Shown: one piece after another, positions 20,145 through 28,078 of the stretch | How the letters are laid out: each line of letters begins with the position of its first letter | Position numbering within the stretch: position 1 is the first letter of the stretch | From: SAR324 cluster bacterium | GTDB lineage: Bacteria; SAR324; NAC60-12 | DNA length: 33,142 bases | Direction: 5' to 3' | NCBI GenBank assembly: GCA_028282505.1 | Contig: JANQHV010000170.1 | Span: 1 to 33,142, forward strand | The notes under the pieces: generated by a model | What the model saw: only the letters and a program-made list of their open reading frames with translations | Told to the model about the DNA's origin: nothing | Databases searched by the model: none | Position numbers and translations under genes: made by a program

Positions 20145-21065
20145 ATGAATCAGAAAATTTTTTATTCATTGATGATTGTGGGAGGCTGTCTCAGCCTCCT
20201 CTGGAGCCCAAAAGGATATACCGCTGAGCAAACAGTCGTTCAGAAGGGGGAGTATATCTTTCGGGCAACGGGCGGGTGCGGATGCCATACGGACTATAAA
20301 AACAAGGGGGAGTTTTTAGCCGGGGGCAGAGCAATCCGCACCCCCTTTGGTATTTTTTATGGCACCAATATTACTCCAGATGCAAAAACAGGAATTGGTG
20401 GATGGAGTGATGACGATTTCATCCAAGCCATGACCAAAGGTATCAGTCCCCAGGGGCAACATTACGCACCTGTATTTCCCTATACCTCTTTTACCAAGAT
20501 GACCAAGGAAGATTTGCTGCACCTGAAAGCCTATTTGTTTTCGTTGCCTCCTGTAGAGAAACCCAACAAGCCCCATGATTTGATTGTTCCGTTTGGCCAG
20601 CAAATTGGTTTCATGTTATGGAAAAAACTACATTTCCAAGAAACCAAATTTCAACCTGATCCAGAAAAATCAGCGGAGTGGAACCGAGGAGCTTATCTTT
20701 CAGAAGCCTTGGCACATTGTGGAGAGTGTCACACGCCACGAGACTGGCAGGGAGTCTTGAAAGAAAAGATGCGTTATGCTGGTTCCAAAGATGGCCCTGA
20801 AGGAGAATTGGCCCCTAATATCACCCCTGATGGCGAAACGGGAATTGGGGATTGGGGTACCGCAGATTTGATTGAATTTCTAAAGACAGGCACCAAACCA
20901 AATTATGATGATTCCCAGGGGTTGATGATGGAAATCATTGAGCATGGTTATTCTCATCTGAAAAAAGAGGACCTGGCTGCCATTTCTTTATATTTGCGTT
21001 CACTCCCTCCTGTTCACAATCCCGAAGCAAGCACCAAGAGCTCAGATGAAGACGATGAGTATTAA
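20145..21065 (+). CDS. Di-haem cytochrome c, exported
   Basis: A 306-residue precursor with an N-terminal hydrophobic segment (residues 5-26), then two cytochrome c domains of the alcohol-dehydrogenase-subunit / thiosulfate-dehydrogenase-like class. Each carries the TPFG or NITPD...TGIG segment typical of this class (GTNITPDAKTGIGGWSDDDF). The second haem site is a normal CGECH (192-196). The first reads C45-G-C47-H48, one residue short of CxxCH, with Gly44 where the first Cys would align; haem attachment there may be through one Cys. It is cotranscribed with the cytochrome c', so it probably belongs to a periplasmic electron route. The dehydrogenase partner is not in the window. Confidence 0.85.
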   Translation: MNQKIFYSLMIVGGCLSLLWSPKGYTAEQTVVQKGEYIFRATGGCGCHTDYKNKGEFLAGGRAIRTPFGIFYGTNITPDAKTGIGGWSDDDFIQAMTKGISPQGQHYAPVFPYTSFTKMTKEDLLHLKAYLFSLPPVEKPNKPHDLIVPFGQQIGFMLWKKLHFQETKFQPDPEKSAEWNRGAYLSEALAHCGECHTPRDWQGVLKEKMRYAGSKDGPEGELAPNITPDGETGIGDWGTADLIEFLKTGTKPNYDDSQGLMMEIIEHGYSHLKKEDLAAISLYLRSLPPVHNPEASTKSSDEDDEY

Positions 21066-21077
21066 TATAATCTCTCG

Positions 21078-22325
21078 ATGCTAACCAAAGATCTACTACG
21101 ATATCAAACTTATAAAGACACGGTTTCTCCCTCCTTTGTCAATCCGGATGATCCTGAATTGTTAGGAGCGGCACAGCAGCTGCTCGATATCTTTGAATCA
21201 AGTGTTGGCAACAATACCAGAGAAGAGTTATTAGAGAGCAGTAAAGAAGTGATTGATAGCAGCTCTAATGAAGCCATTATCATGCGTGGTCTGGAAAAAC
21301 TTCTTTTGGATCGTACCGAATTTGAAACAACGTCCAACCCTGAATTGTTGGAATTGCGTAAAACCGTTTTTCTCAAAACCAGTGAACTGTTATCCAGGCA
21401 AACCTATGCGAGTTTGCAGGAATACCAAAAGCAACTCGAAGCAGAATTGCAGCTTTCTTCGGAAACACTGGGACAACAATTATATTCTGATTTACCTCCC
21501 TATCAGCAAATCATCCATTTCAAACCTTTTTCTCCAGTGAATTTGCTACATCGGTACAACTGTGCGCAAGTGCAGGGATTGTTGTTACGCTGTAACCGCC
21601 TAGATTTAAAAGTATCAGAGGGTCAGCCTGGCTTGTTGAGGCAACTGTGCAAATATTTGCGTTTTCACCAACTACTGGCTCAAATCACTCTGGATGAAGA
21701 CAAGTTATATCACTTTCAGATCGATGGACCACTGAGCCTCTTTTATCAAACACAAAAATATGGTTTGAATTTAGCCAATTTTTTTCCAGCTATTCTGCAT
21801 CAACCGACATGGCAACTGTCTGCTCAGATACAACTCACCAAACAAAAACTGTTCTGTCTGGAACTGAATCAGGCTTGCCAGATTCGTTCTCATTACCAAC
21901 AGTTTTTAGCCTATATTCCAGAAGAAATAGAGCTATTCCAGCAAACCTTTCAACAGAAATCACAATCTTGGCATATTGAACCAGCCACCCATTTTATTCC
22001 ATTGGAAGGGGAATTGTATTGCTTTCCTGACTATACCCTGAAACATGTTTCAGGCAGAGAAATGTCCATGGAGTTGTTCCACACCTGGCATGCCAGCCAT
22101 CTGATCGTACGTTTGCAACAATTGGAACGATGCTCTGAACCTCCTTTGTTGATTGGTATTACCAGAAACCTTCTCAAGGATTCATTGGTTGCCCAATCGG
22201 TCGAAAATTCTGCTTACTTTTCCCAATTCGGCTTCACTTTTCGAGAAATGCCGACTGCTGACAAAGTCCTTCCTCTTCTGGAATCACTGACAGAAGCAAC
22301 GTTATTTCCAGCAGCATCACATTAA
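21078..22325 (+). CDS. DUF790 / Bax1-like putative nuclease
   Basis: A 415-residue protein matching the DUF790 pattern by eye: N-terminal LTKDLLRYQTYKDTVSPSFV, a middle part HRYNCAQVQGLLLRCNRLDL then LLRQLCKYLRFHQLLAQI, IDGPLSLFYQTQKYGLNLAN, and a C-terminal FPDYTLKH ... MELFHTWH region that looks like a PD-(D/E)XK core. DUF790 includes Bax1, the nuclease partner of the XPB helicase in archaea and some bacteria. No XPB helicase gene is adjacent here, which is unusual. It lies 12 bp behind the cytochrome gene on the same strand. IS1 debris starts directly after its stop. Family moderately confident; activity not shown. Confidence 0.7.
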   Translation: MLTKDLLRYQTYKDTVSPSFVNPDDPELLGAAQQLLDIFESSVGNNTREELLESSKEVIDSSSNEAIIMRGLEKLLLDRTEFETTSNPELLELRKTVFLKTSELLSRQTYASLQEYQKQLEAELQLSSETLGQQLYSDLPPYQQIIHFKPFSPVNLLHRYNCAQVQGLLLRCNRLDLKVSEGQPGLLRQLCKYLRFHQLLAQITLDEDKLYHFQIDGPLSLFYQTQKYGLNLANFFPAILHQPTWQLSAQIQLTKQKLFCLELNQACQIRSHYQQFLAYIPEEIELFQQTFQQKSQSWHIEPATHFIPLEGELYCFPDYTLKHVSGREMSMELFHTWHASHLIVRLQQLERCSEPPLLIGITRNLLKDSLVAQSVENSAYFSQFGFTFREMPTADKVLPLLESLTEATLFPAASH

Positions 22326-22335
22326 GAGCACACGC

Positions 22336-22539
22336 TGTTTGTTGCCAATTTGTCGGGTTAAAACATTTAGCTTCCCTTATACTTACCAAGGAGCCAATCC
22401 CTCTCTGAAAACTCAAATGGTGGATATGGCTCTCAATGGTAGTGGTATTCGAGATATTTGTTTTTCCCAATCAGAAACTATGCATGATACTGTTATTGGA
22501 CTGTATATTAATCGAGTTGAGTTTGGATTAAATATATAA
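22336..22539 (+). pseudogene. IS1-family InsA fragment
   Basis: The frame from TGT 22336 to TAA 22539 encodes a piece resembling IS1 InsA: FPYTYQGANPSLKTQMVDMA then LNGSGIRD and a degenerate helix-turn-helix with DTVI. The zinc-finger start is mostly lost (only a CxxxxC remains: CLLPIC) and no InsB follows, so this is a relic. It begins 10 bp after the DUF790 stop. The rest of the gap 22540-22718 holds a MITE end (22559-22573) and a possible solute-binding-protein scrap on the minus strand, nothing else. Confidence 0.7.
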
Positions 22540-22558
22540 ACAATTTTCAGACATTACC

Positions 22559-22573
22559 AACGCAACTTGGTAT
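22559..22573. repeat. 15-nt copy of MITE end
   Basis: AACGCAACTTGGTAT is identical to the right terminus of the element at 10856-10966. It stands 19 bp after the InsA relic and may be the surviving end of a deleted copy or of its parent element. Confidence 0.55.
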
Positions 22574-22718
22574 GAGAAATTATAGACAGGAGGAAAGTCG
22601 GAATCTATGAAACCCTGAGTTTACTAAAAGGTGGGAAACAGTAAACAATGGTATTTTACATTTTCTTTATAGAAAATGACATTCGGACAGGTCTTAGGAT
22701 GGTATTGAGTTAAGTGAT

Positions 22719-23183
22719 TCATGCGCCAATGAGCTGTTTCTGCCTGGAATCATAGACCTCCAAGGCTTCTTTAATAGCAACCAGCATATCTTCTGGATCT
22801 AAGGGTTTGGCAAGAAATTTATAGACTTTTCCCTCATTGACTGCATTGAGGATGGAATCCACTTCAAAAAATCCTGTGAAGATCATACGAATGGTTTTAG
22901 GAATAATTGGAATCGTCTGTTTTAAAAATTCAACACCTGTCATATTTGACATGCGTTGTTCCGAAATAATGAGATGAATACGTTCCGGGTTGGGATCATT
23001 TTTGACCAAATCCAAAGCTTTATTCCCATCACTGGCTGTCAAGACATGGTAATCATCTTCTAATAATTCAACCAAAACTCTCAAATTAAGATCTTCATCG
23101 TCAACCAGCAAGATGGTATGTGCCTTATCCGCGTTTTTAGTTACTCTCAAGATGTTTATTGCGTCTTTTGTAAAATATGCCAA
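22719..23183 (-). CDS. Stand-alone receiver domain with Glu at the phospho-Asp site
   Basis: About 155 residues: a receiver paralogous to the N-terminal halves of the two receiver-kinases at 24182 and 28079. The acidic pocket (LLVDDED), Thr (IFTGF) and Lys (FLAKPLD) remain, but the phospho-accepting Asp of S/T-DQRMPNMTGVEFL is Glu75 here (ISEQRMSNMTGVEFL). It stops where the paralogs enter their linker and kinase. The start is uncertain: TTG 23183 aligns with the paralogs' ATG, GTG 23192 is also in frame, and neither has a ribosome site. It could be a phosphomimetic regulator or a decaying copy. Confidence 0.7.
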   Translation of the reverse strand: MAYFTKDAINILRVTKNADKAHTILLVDDEDLNLRVLVELLEDDYHVLTASDGNKALDLVKNDPNPERIHLIISEQRMSNMTGVEFLKQTIPIIPKTIRMIFTGFFEVDSILNAVNEGKVYKFLAKPLDPEDMLVAIKEALEVYDSRQKQLIGA

Positions 23184-23248
23184 GGAGACCACATTTGATT
23201 AAGGTTACTGATTTTAATACTATTCAACTCTAAGAAAAGAAATTTTAC

Positions 23249-23788
23249 CTATCTCTTATCAGCCAGACTAACAAACTGGAGGTTAGTCGTTTCATCTTGA
23301 AAGGTTAAATAGTATGGTTGTATCCCTTTTTCTTTTGTCTGGAAATTGATACCAATCGATATTTTCGCAGGAAAAGAAGTAAGGGACTTCACGATATATT
23401 GATCAGAAGAACGAACCAAAGATGATTCTATATGATTAATGGAGCCTTGCTCTTGCAACCAGTTTTCCAATGCCAATATCCCCACCACTAAAGGAGATGG
23501 TGCCCTGCTACTTTCTAAATATTGTACAGTTCCTTTATTTTTGTGAGAAGACCGAGCTTCAAGATACAAAGAAATGACATCCAATGCTTGATGAATAGTC
23601 GTTTGAATAGAAGATAAATCTGCTGAAGTTATCGGGCTGGCAGGGAGTTTCAACTGAGCCAAATTGTCCTTCAGTATTTGTTCTTGTGAGGAGTATTGAT
23701 CATCATGAGCATGAACATGAGTGACACTGATCATCAAGCAAACAAATATATAATAGATATAATTTAACTTTTTCAAACAAACATTCAT
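23249..23788 (-). CDS. Exported protein of unknown function
   Basis: I recognise no family. The 179-residue precursor starts at ATG 23788 (GGAGGAAAC just upstream; an in-frame ATG at 23806 lacks a site) and has a clear signal peptide (NYIYYIFVCLMISVTHVHAH). The mature part has a helical region (residues 35-85) and a C-terminal half rich in beta-strand residues (AKISIGINFQTKEKGIQPYYLTFQ). No Cys follows the signal, so it is not a lipoprotein. It lies between two receiver genes on the same strand and may be a periplasmic accessory of that signalling block. Confidence 0.65.
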   Translation of the reverse strand: MNVCLKKLNYIYYIFVCLMISVTHVHAHDDQYSSQEQILKDNLAQLKLPASPITSADLSSIQTTIHQALDVISLYLEARSSHKNKGTVQYLESSRAPSPLVVGILALENWLQEQGSINHIESSLVRSSDQYIVKSLTSFPAKISIGINFQTKEKGIQPYYLTFQDETTNLQFVSLADKR

Positions 23789-23806
23789 GTTTCCTCCATT
23801 ATTCAA

Positions 23807-24181
23807 GCATAGGTTCGTTCCATATTATTATTCTTATTAAATAAGTAACGATTTTTCATGAAATGTTCATATATTGATTGAATCTATTTTCCTTTAAGAA
23901 AAAGTTACCTAACTTTCTTCAATTTATTATTAGCGGTACAAAAATGACAGTTTTTATATGGTCAATTTTGTGAAAATACTGGCAAAGTTGTACAAAATTA
24001 TGAAATTGGCATGAATTTTGATTAAAGACGGTCAGATAATCATGGCCTGGTGGCATGGCCTCCATGCTTGTAAAACAGACATAGAGGTGCTGATACGTCA
24101 GGTAGGCATTCCTGGATTCGATTCTATTTTTCTGGAAATCGATAGTTTACATTTCTGAGGAGAGAAAGAGGATTCAGGTTC
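23807..24181. other. 375-bp gene-free stretch
   Basis: AT-rich, and I see no gene I can support. A sigma54-like match (TGGCATG-N4-TTGAT, 24007-24022, plus) has a wrong -12 base and no plus-strand gene. A 39-codon plus-strand frame from 24042 lacks a ribosome site. Promoter elements for the exported protein on the minus strand are expected here but none is clear. Confidence 0.5.
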
Positions 24182-25366
24182 TTAAGCCAAAGGCAACCAA
24201 ACCCAAAAGGTGGAGCCTTCATCTTTTTTTGATGTCACTCCAATTTGTCCTTCCATGTGTTCGACCAGTACCTTTGTGATATACAACCCCAGACCAACTC
24301 CCTGAGCCATTCGCAGATCACCCACTCGGCTAAATTGATCAAAAACCTGATCGATTTGGCTTTCATCAATTCCCACACCAGTATCCACTATGGAAATTTG
24401 AATTCCATTATCCATTGGTTCTGTTTTGATATGTACGGCCCCTTTTTCGGTATACTTTGCTGCATTAGAAATCAAATTATCCAGAACAATTTCCAAATCA
24501 TCTCCAACAGCTCGTACCGGTTGTTCAGGTATCATCAAATCAGTGAGAATGGTCACCTCTGGTTTGAATAAGCTCCTTAATTGTTCAACAGCGTTTTGAA
24601 TCAAGGGATTGAGGTGTAAAGATTGAAAAAGAGGAGGAGCTTTTTCGGATTCGATTTTAGCAAGATTCAAAATTTGATTGACCAGTTTAATCATCCGGTT
24701 TGCATTCTTATCCACAATCTTCAAGTGTGCTGTTTGATTGTCGGAAGGGGATTCACACTTCATTCCCTGTTGCAAAAATCGCAGATATTGTTGAATGACT
24801 GTAATGGGGGTGCGTAACTCATGAGAAATGAAATGATAAAAATCCTGAATTGCTTCTGTGCGCTTTTCCACTTTCTGTTCCAAGTCCGTATTGAGCTTTG
24901 TCAACTCCTCAATTAATTTATGATTTTCGACTTCCAGTTGATAAGCTTCCAAGGCACGTTTGATGGTAACCACCATGTCTTTCGGTTCAAAAGGTTTAAT
25001 CATGAATTTATAAACATTTCCCTCATTGATGGAATCCACAATAACGTTGACATCCGTAAATGCCGTCAAAATGATTCGGACTGTTTGCGGAATGAGGGGA
25101 AGCGTCTGTTTTAGAAATTCTACACCCGTCATGTTTGGCATACGTTGGTCCGTAATAATAAGGTGGATTGGCTCCGAGGAGTTTTTTACAAGTTCCAAGG
25201 CTTCTTCTCCATCATTAGCAGTTAACAGCTGGTAATCTTCTTCTAATAATTCAACCAGGGACAATAAATTCAGATCCTCATCATCAACCAGCAATATAGT
25301 ATATTTTTTATCACTCGTTTCAGCCGTCTGTGCTTTTTTTATGGTCTCTTTTGTCAAATAAGCCAT
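24182..25366 (-). CDS. Receiver-histidine kinase, paralog 2
   Basis: A 394-residue soluble REC-HisKA-HATPase protein. The receiver (residues 22-150) has D73 in IITDQRMPNMTGVEFL and Lys in MIKPFEP. A coiled coil (about 150-172) joins it to HisKA H182 (FISHELRTPITVIQQYLRF), and the ATPase shows NLISNAAKYT, DTGVGID and GVGLGLYITKVLVEH. It is roughly 70% identical by eye to the product of 28079-29263. It starts 21 bp after the membrane kinase stop, with GAGGAATCT before ATG, and is last in the operon. It probably takes phosphate from that kinase and acts through protein contacts, as there is no DNA-binding domain. Confidence 0.92.
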   Translation of the reverse strand: MAYLTKETIKKAQTAETSDKKYTILLVDDEDLNLLSLVELLEEDYQLLTANDGEEALELVKNSSEPIHLIITDQRMPNMTGVEFLKQTLPLIPQTVRIILTAFTDVNVIVDSINEGNVYKFMIKPFEPKDMVVTIKRALEAYQLEVENHKLIEELTKLNTDLEQKVEKRTEAIQDFYHFISHELRTPITVIQQYLRFLQQGMKCESPSDNQTAHLKIVDKNANRMIKLVNQILNLAKIESEKAPPLFQSLHLNPLIQNAVEQLRSLFKPEVTILTDLMIPEQPVRAVGDDLEIVLDNLISNAAKYTEKGAVHIKTEPMDNGIQISIVDTGVGIDESQIDQVFDQFSRVGDLRMAQGVGLGLYITKVLVEHMEGQIGVTSKKDEGSTFWVWLPLA

Positions 25367-25387
25367 AGATTCCTCTTTCGATCAGAG

Positions 25388-27109
25388 TTAATGGATGTTG
25401 CTACTATCAAGTGTTAAGGGAAGATATAAGACTAAGGTGGTTCCGATCCCAAACTTGGATTCTACCTCAATCCTGCCCTGGTGTTTTTCGATAATCCCAT
25501 AAGTAATGGAGAGTCCCATTCCGGTTCCTTCTCCAACTTTTTTGGTGGTAAAAAACGGATCAAATATTTTTGATTTGATTTCCTCACTCATGCCACAGCC
25601 ATTGTCTTGAAAACGAATGGCCAACATTGAATCTTGAGTCGGTTCTCTTGCAATAGAAGTTTGAATACTCAAGCAACCTGGGCACATCTCTCCTGTTTCT
25701 TGTTGTTTTTGTTGAATGGCTTGACAGGCATTGATCATGATATTCATAAAAACCTGATTGAGTTGGGAGGGCAAACAATCAATTTGTGGATCTGCCTGGA
25801 AATCACAAACAAATTCCACATCTCTTCTGTATTTAGTTTGAATGAGCCGGAGTGTTGATTCGATTCCCTCTGTCACATAGATCCTTTTTTGCTCTGCTTC
25901 ATCTAAACGAGAGAAGGTTCGTAGATCCTCAACAATATTTTTGATGCGAAGACTTCCCTCACTGATAGCCATCAAGTTTCGGTTGAGGGGTTGAAAACGT
26001 TCTTCCACCATTTCAGTAAATTCGGCATCCACATTCTCTCCTGCCAAATCATACATAAATTGATTCAATTTCTTCAGTTTATTGGCCAGATTGTGTGTCC
26101 CTGTATAGACAAAATTGGTGGGATTGTTGATTTCATGAGCCACCCCTGCTACCAATGTTCCCAAACTGGCCATTTTTTCAGATTGCACCAATTGAATTTG
26201 TGTGTGTTGCAATTGTTGATGCTGGTTTTCTAACTGAGCGTGTTGCTGTTTTTGTGTTTCCAAAGAGTGTCGAAGTTCCAATGTTCGTTCTTCTACTTTC
26301 AATTCCAGGGTTTGATTCAATGATTCCAGTTGTTGAATTTTATCCAACACGGCCAGTCTCATTTTTTCAAAGCTCTTGGCCAGAACTTCTAATTCATCTT
26401 CTGATTGAAAAGACCGAGAATTGAGCAGGTTGGGAGAATTTTGTAAACTATCCGCTCTTTGAGGGTCCAACTGTTCAGTGGCCGTGGTTAACATTTCTAA
26501 AGGAGTGCCAACAATGCGACGCACAAAGAATAAAAAGATAAACCAGAGAAATCCTGTCTTAATCACCGCATTGGTCAAAATCAGAATAAATCCATATTGG
26601 ATGCGATCAATCACAATTTGGTTTCCAGTATAAATCGTACCTTGTCCCAGGTGGTAGGCTCGGCCATTCTCATCGTGATAATAAATAGGAAATGTAAAAT
26701 CAAACAATTCGGTAAATAATCTTCCAGAGGCAACAGGCTGCTGTTCTCCATTTTTTTCAATAAATACTCTTTTTCCATTGTCATCCAGTATCTCCCCAAC
26801 CGCTCCAGCAATACTTTGATTTTGTGTCTCAATGATTTTGACTCCAAGAACGATTTCAATATTTTGCATGCCAAACAAAATAGATGCCAGCTGGTCATCA
26901 TTGTAACTCCACAAGGTTTCAGCGATTCCTGCTTCAAACGTTTTTTGCAGCCCTTGCAGCTCATGGAAAACATTTTCTTTAACATGCCAATATTCAGAAA
27001 GAAGCTGAATACACGTCACAATTAAAGTGATAACAAAGTAGAGACCAAAGACCACTTTCAAGAGACGAGTGGATATTGAATTTTTAAAAGGAATGGGTTG
27101 ACGACTCAT
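25388..27109 (-). CDS. Membrane sensor histidine kinase
   Basis: A 573-residue inner-membrane kinase. TM1 is about residues 15-37, a periplasmic sensor about 38-170 and TM2 about 172-198 (FILILTNAVIKTGFLWFIFL). HAMP follows, then a Gln-rich coiled coil (about 250-310). H325 is in LVAGVAHEINNPTNF, and the ATPase has NQVFMNIMINACQAI, DNGCGM and GTGMGLSITYGII. It has no fused receiver; the receiver-kinase 21 bp downstream is the obvious partner. The gene just upstream encodes a solute-binding protein, which suggests that protein presents a ligand to the sensor. A relic of a second copy of its C-terminus lies at 29285-29338. Confidence 0.9.
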   Translation of the reverse strand: MSRQPIPFKNSISTRLLKVVFGLYFVITLIVTCIQLLSEYWHVKENVFHELQGLQKTFEAGIAETLWSYNDDQLASILFGMQNIEIVLGVKIIETQNQSIAGAVGEILDDNGKRVFIEKNGEQQPVASGRLFTELFDFTFPIYYHDENGRAYHLGQGTIYTGNQIVIDRIQYGFILILTNAVIKTGFLWFIFLFFVRRIVGTPLEMLTTATEQLDPQRADSLQNSPNLLNSRSFQSEDELEVLAKSFEKMRLAVLDKIQQLESLNQTLELKVEERTLELRHSLETQKQQHAQLENQHQQLQHTQIQLVQSEKMASLGTLVAGVAHEINNPTNFVYTGTHNLANKLKKLNQFMYDLAGENVDAEFTEMVEERFQPLNRNLMAISEGSLRIKNIVEDLRTFSRLDEAEQKRIYVTEGIESTLRLIQTKYRRDVEFVCDFQADPQIDCLPSQLNQVFMNIMINACQAIQQKQQETGEMCPGCLSIQTSIAREPTQDSMLAIRFQDNGCGMSEEIKSKIFDPFFTTKKVGEGTGMGLSITYGIIEKHQGRIEVESKFGIGTTLVLYLPLTLDSSNIH

Positions 27110-27152
27110 AACAACTTTATTAGAACTGGAGTGCTCGTGATAGAAAAACCAT

Positions 27153-28046
27153 TTATTCTTTCAATTGTCCCAAAATCACCTTCTTATATCCTTGCCTATA
27201 ATGAGGAATGGAATCAGCATCCAACCATTCTTCAAAGATACCTCGCCACTCTTCTGTTGGTAAGGCATTCAGCAAATAGGCATTAACACGTTCTATTACT
27301 TGTTGCCCCCATTCATTTTTGGTACAAGCCAAAGGGCTCCAGATGAATTGATTGTCCCCAAGCTCTGAGATTTGTAAAATTTTGATTTGTTGGAAATCTT
27401 GCCCCAATTCTCGTAAATCAAACGCAATCAACCAGGGATATTCTACCGTGGCATGAATTCTCTGAGAAAGGAGCATTTTGAGCAGATTTCGACTGACACT
27501 CTTTCCTTTGTAGATATATGTAGTGTCCGACTTATATTGTTCAATCAGAGGCATATTAATTGGCCCATAAGAACGTCCCTCGGCATAACCAAACTTAATT
27601 TCAGGGGTTTGGAGTAGCTGTTTGAGGGAAATCATTTGGTTTTCCTGAAAATGTTTTTCATAGACCGCTTTTCTTGTCACTATACCATGAGCGGGAACGA
27701 TCACAAAAATTAACGATTTATGGGCGACCTTGGCCCACTCTTCGCTCCAGATTGAAGCGTTGTAACATACACGTTTCTTTTCTCTCATCAATTGTTGTAT
27801 TCTAGGATCCTTGGCAACAAGAGTTTCGTGTTCATATTCTGGAAAAAGTTTTTGAAAGTGACGCATATACTTTTGATGGAATCCTTTTCCTTTGAATGCT
27901 CCATCTAAGATGTAGACAGGAGGAAAGTCTAAAACAGCCCACGTCATCACTTCCTTAGCGGAAAGAGAAAAAGGAAAGGTCAAAGCAAAAAGCCCCAGAC
28001 CAAAGCAAATGCTTTTAAAATTCAGCATTGGTTTATGATATTTCAT
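27153..28046 (-). CDS. Periplasmic solute-binding-like protein (SBP_bac_3 / TIGR02285 type)
   Basis: A 297-residue precursor with a signal peptide (SICFGLGLFALTFPFSLSA). The mature protein has the bilobed-family start MTWAVLDFPPVYILDGAFKG, a central CYNASIWSEEW segment and VPAHGIVTRK, resembling TIGR02285-type proteins related to amino-acid-binding proteins. There is no permease or ATPase nearby; it lies between a receiver-kinase and a membrane kinase on the same strand. A sensory co-receptor role is therefore more likely than transport (inference). I chose ATG 28046 because AAGGGGGA precedes it and the signal peptide follows directly; an upstream start would overlap the preceding gene. Confidence 0.82.
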   Translation of the reverse strand: MKYHKPMLNFKSICFGLGLFALTFPFSLSAKEVMTWAVLDFPPVYILDGAFKGKGFHQKYMRHFQKLFPEYEHETLVAKDPRIQQLMREKKRVCYNASIWSEEWAKVAHKSLIFVIVPAHGIVTRKAVYEKHFQENQMISLKQLLQTPEIKFGYAEGRSYGPINMPLIEQYKSDTTYIYKGKSVSRNLLKMLLSQRIHATVEYPWLIAFDLRELGQDFQQIKILQISELGDNQFIWSPLACTKNEWGQQVIERVNAYLLNALPTEEWRGIFEEWLDADSIPHYRQGYKKVILGQLKE

Positions 28047-28078
28047 AATTTTCCCCCTTTGATGTTGTATGGAAAGTT

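Noticed and set aside
24007-24022. Sigma54-like promoter TGGCATG-N4-TTGAT on the plus strand
   Set aside because: The -12 GC is GA, and no plus-strand gene lies downstream.
24042-24161. 39-codon plus-strand frame starting ATGGCCTGG
   Set aside because: No ribosome site, no recognisable sequence, and it lies in front of the 3' end of an opposing gene.
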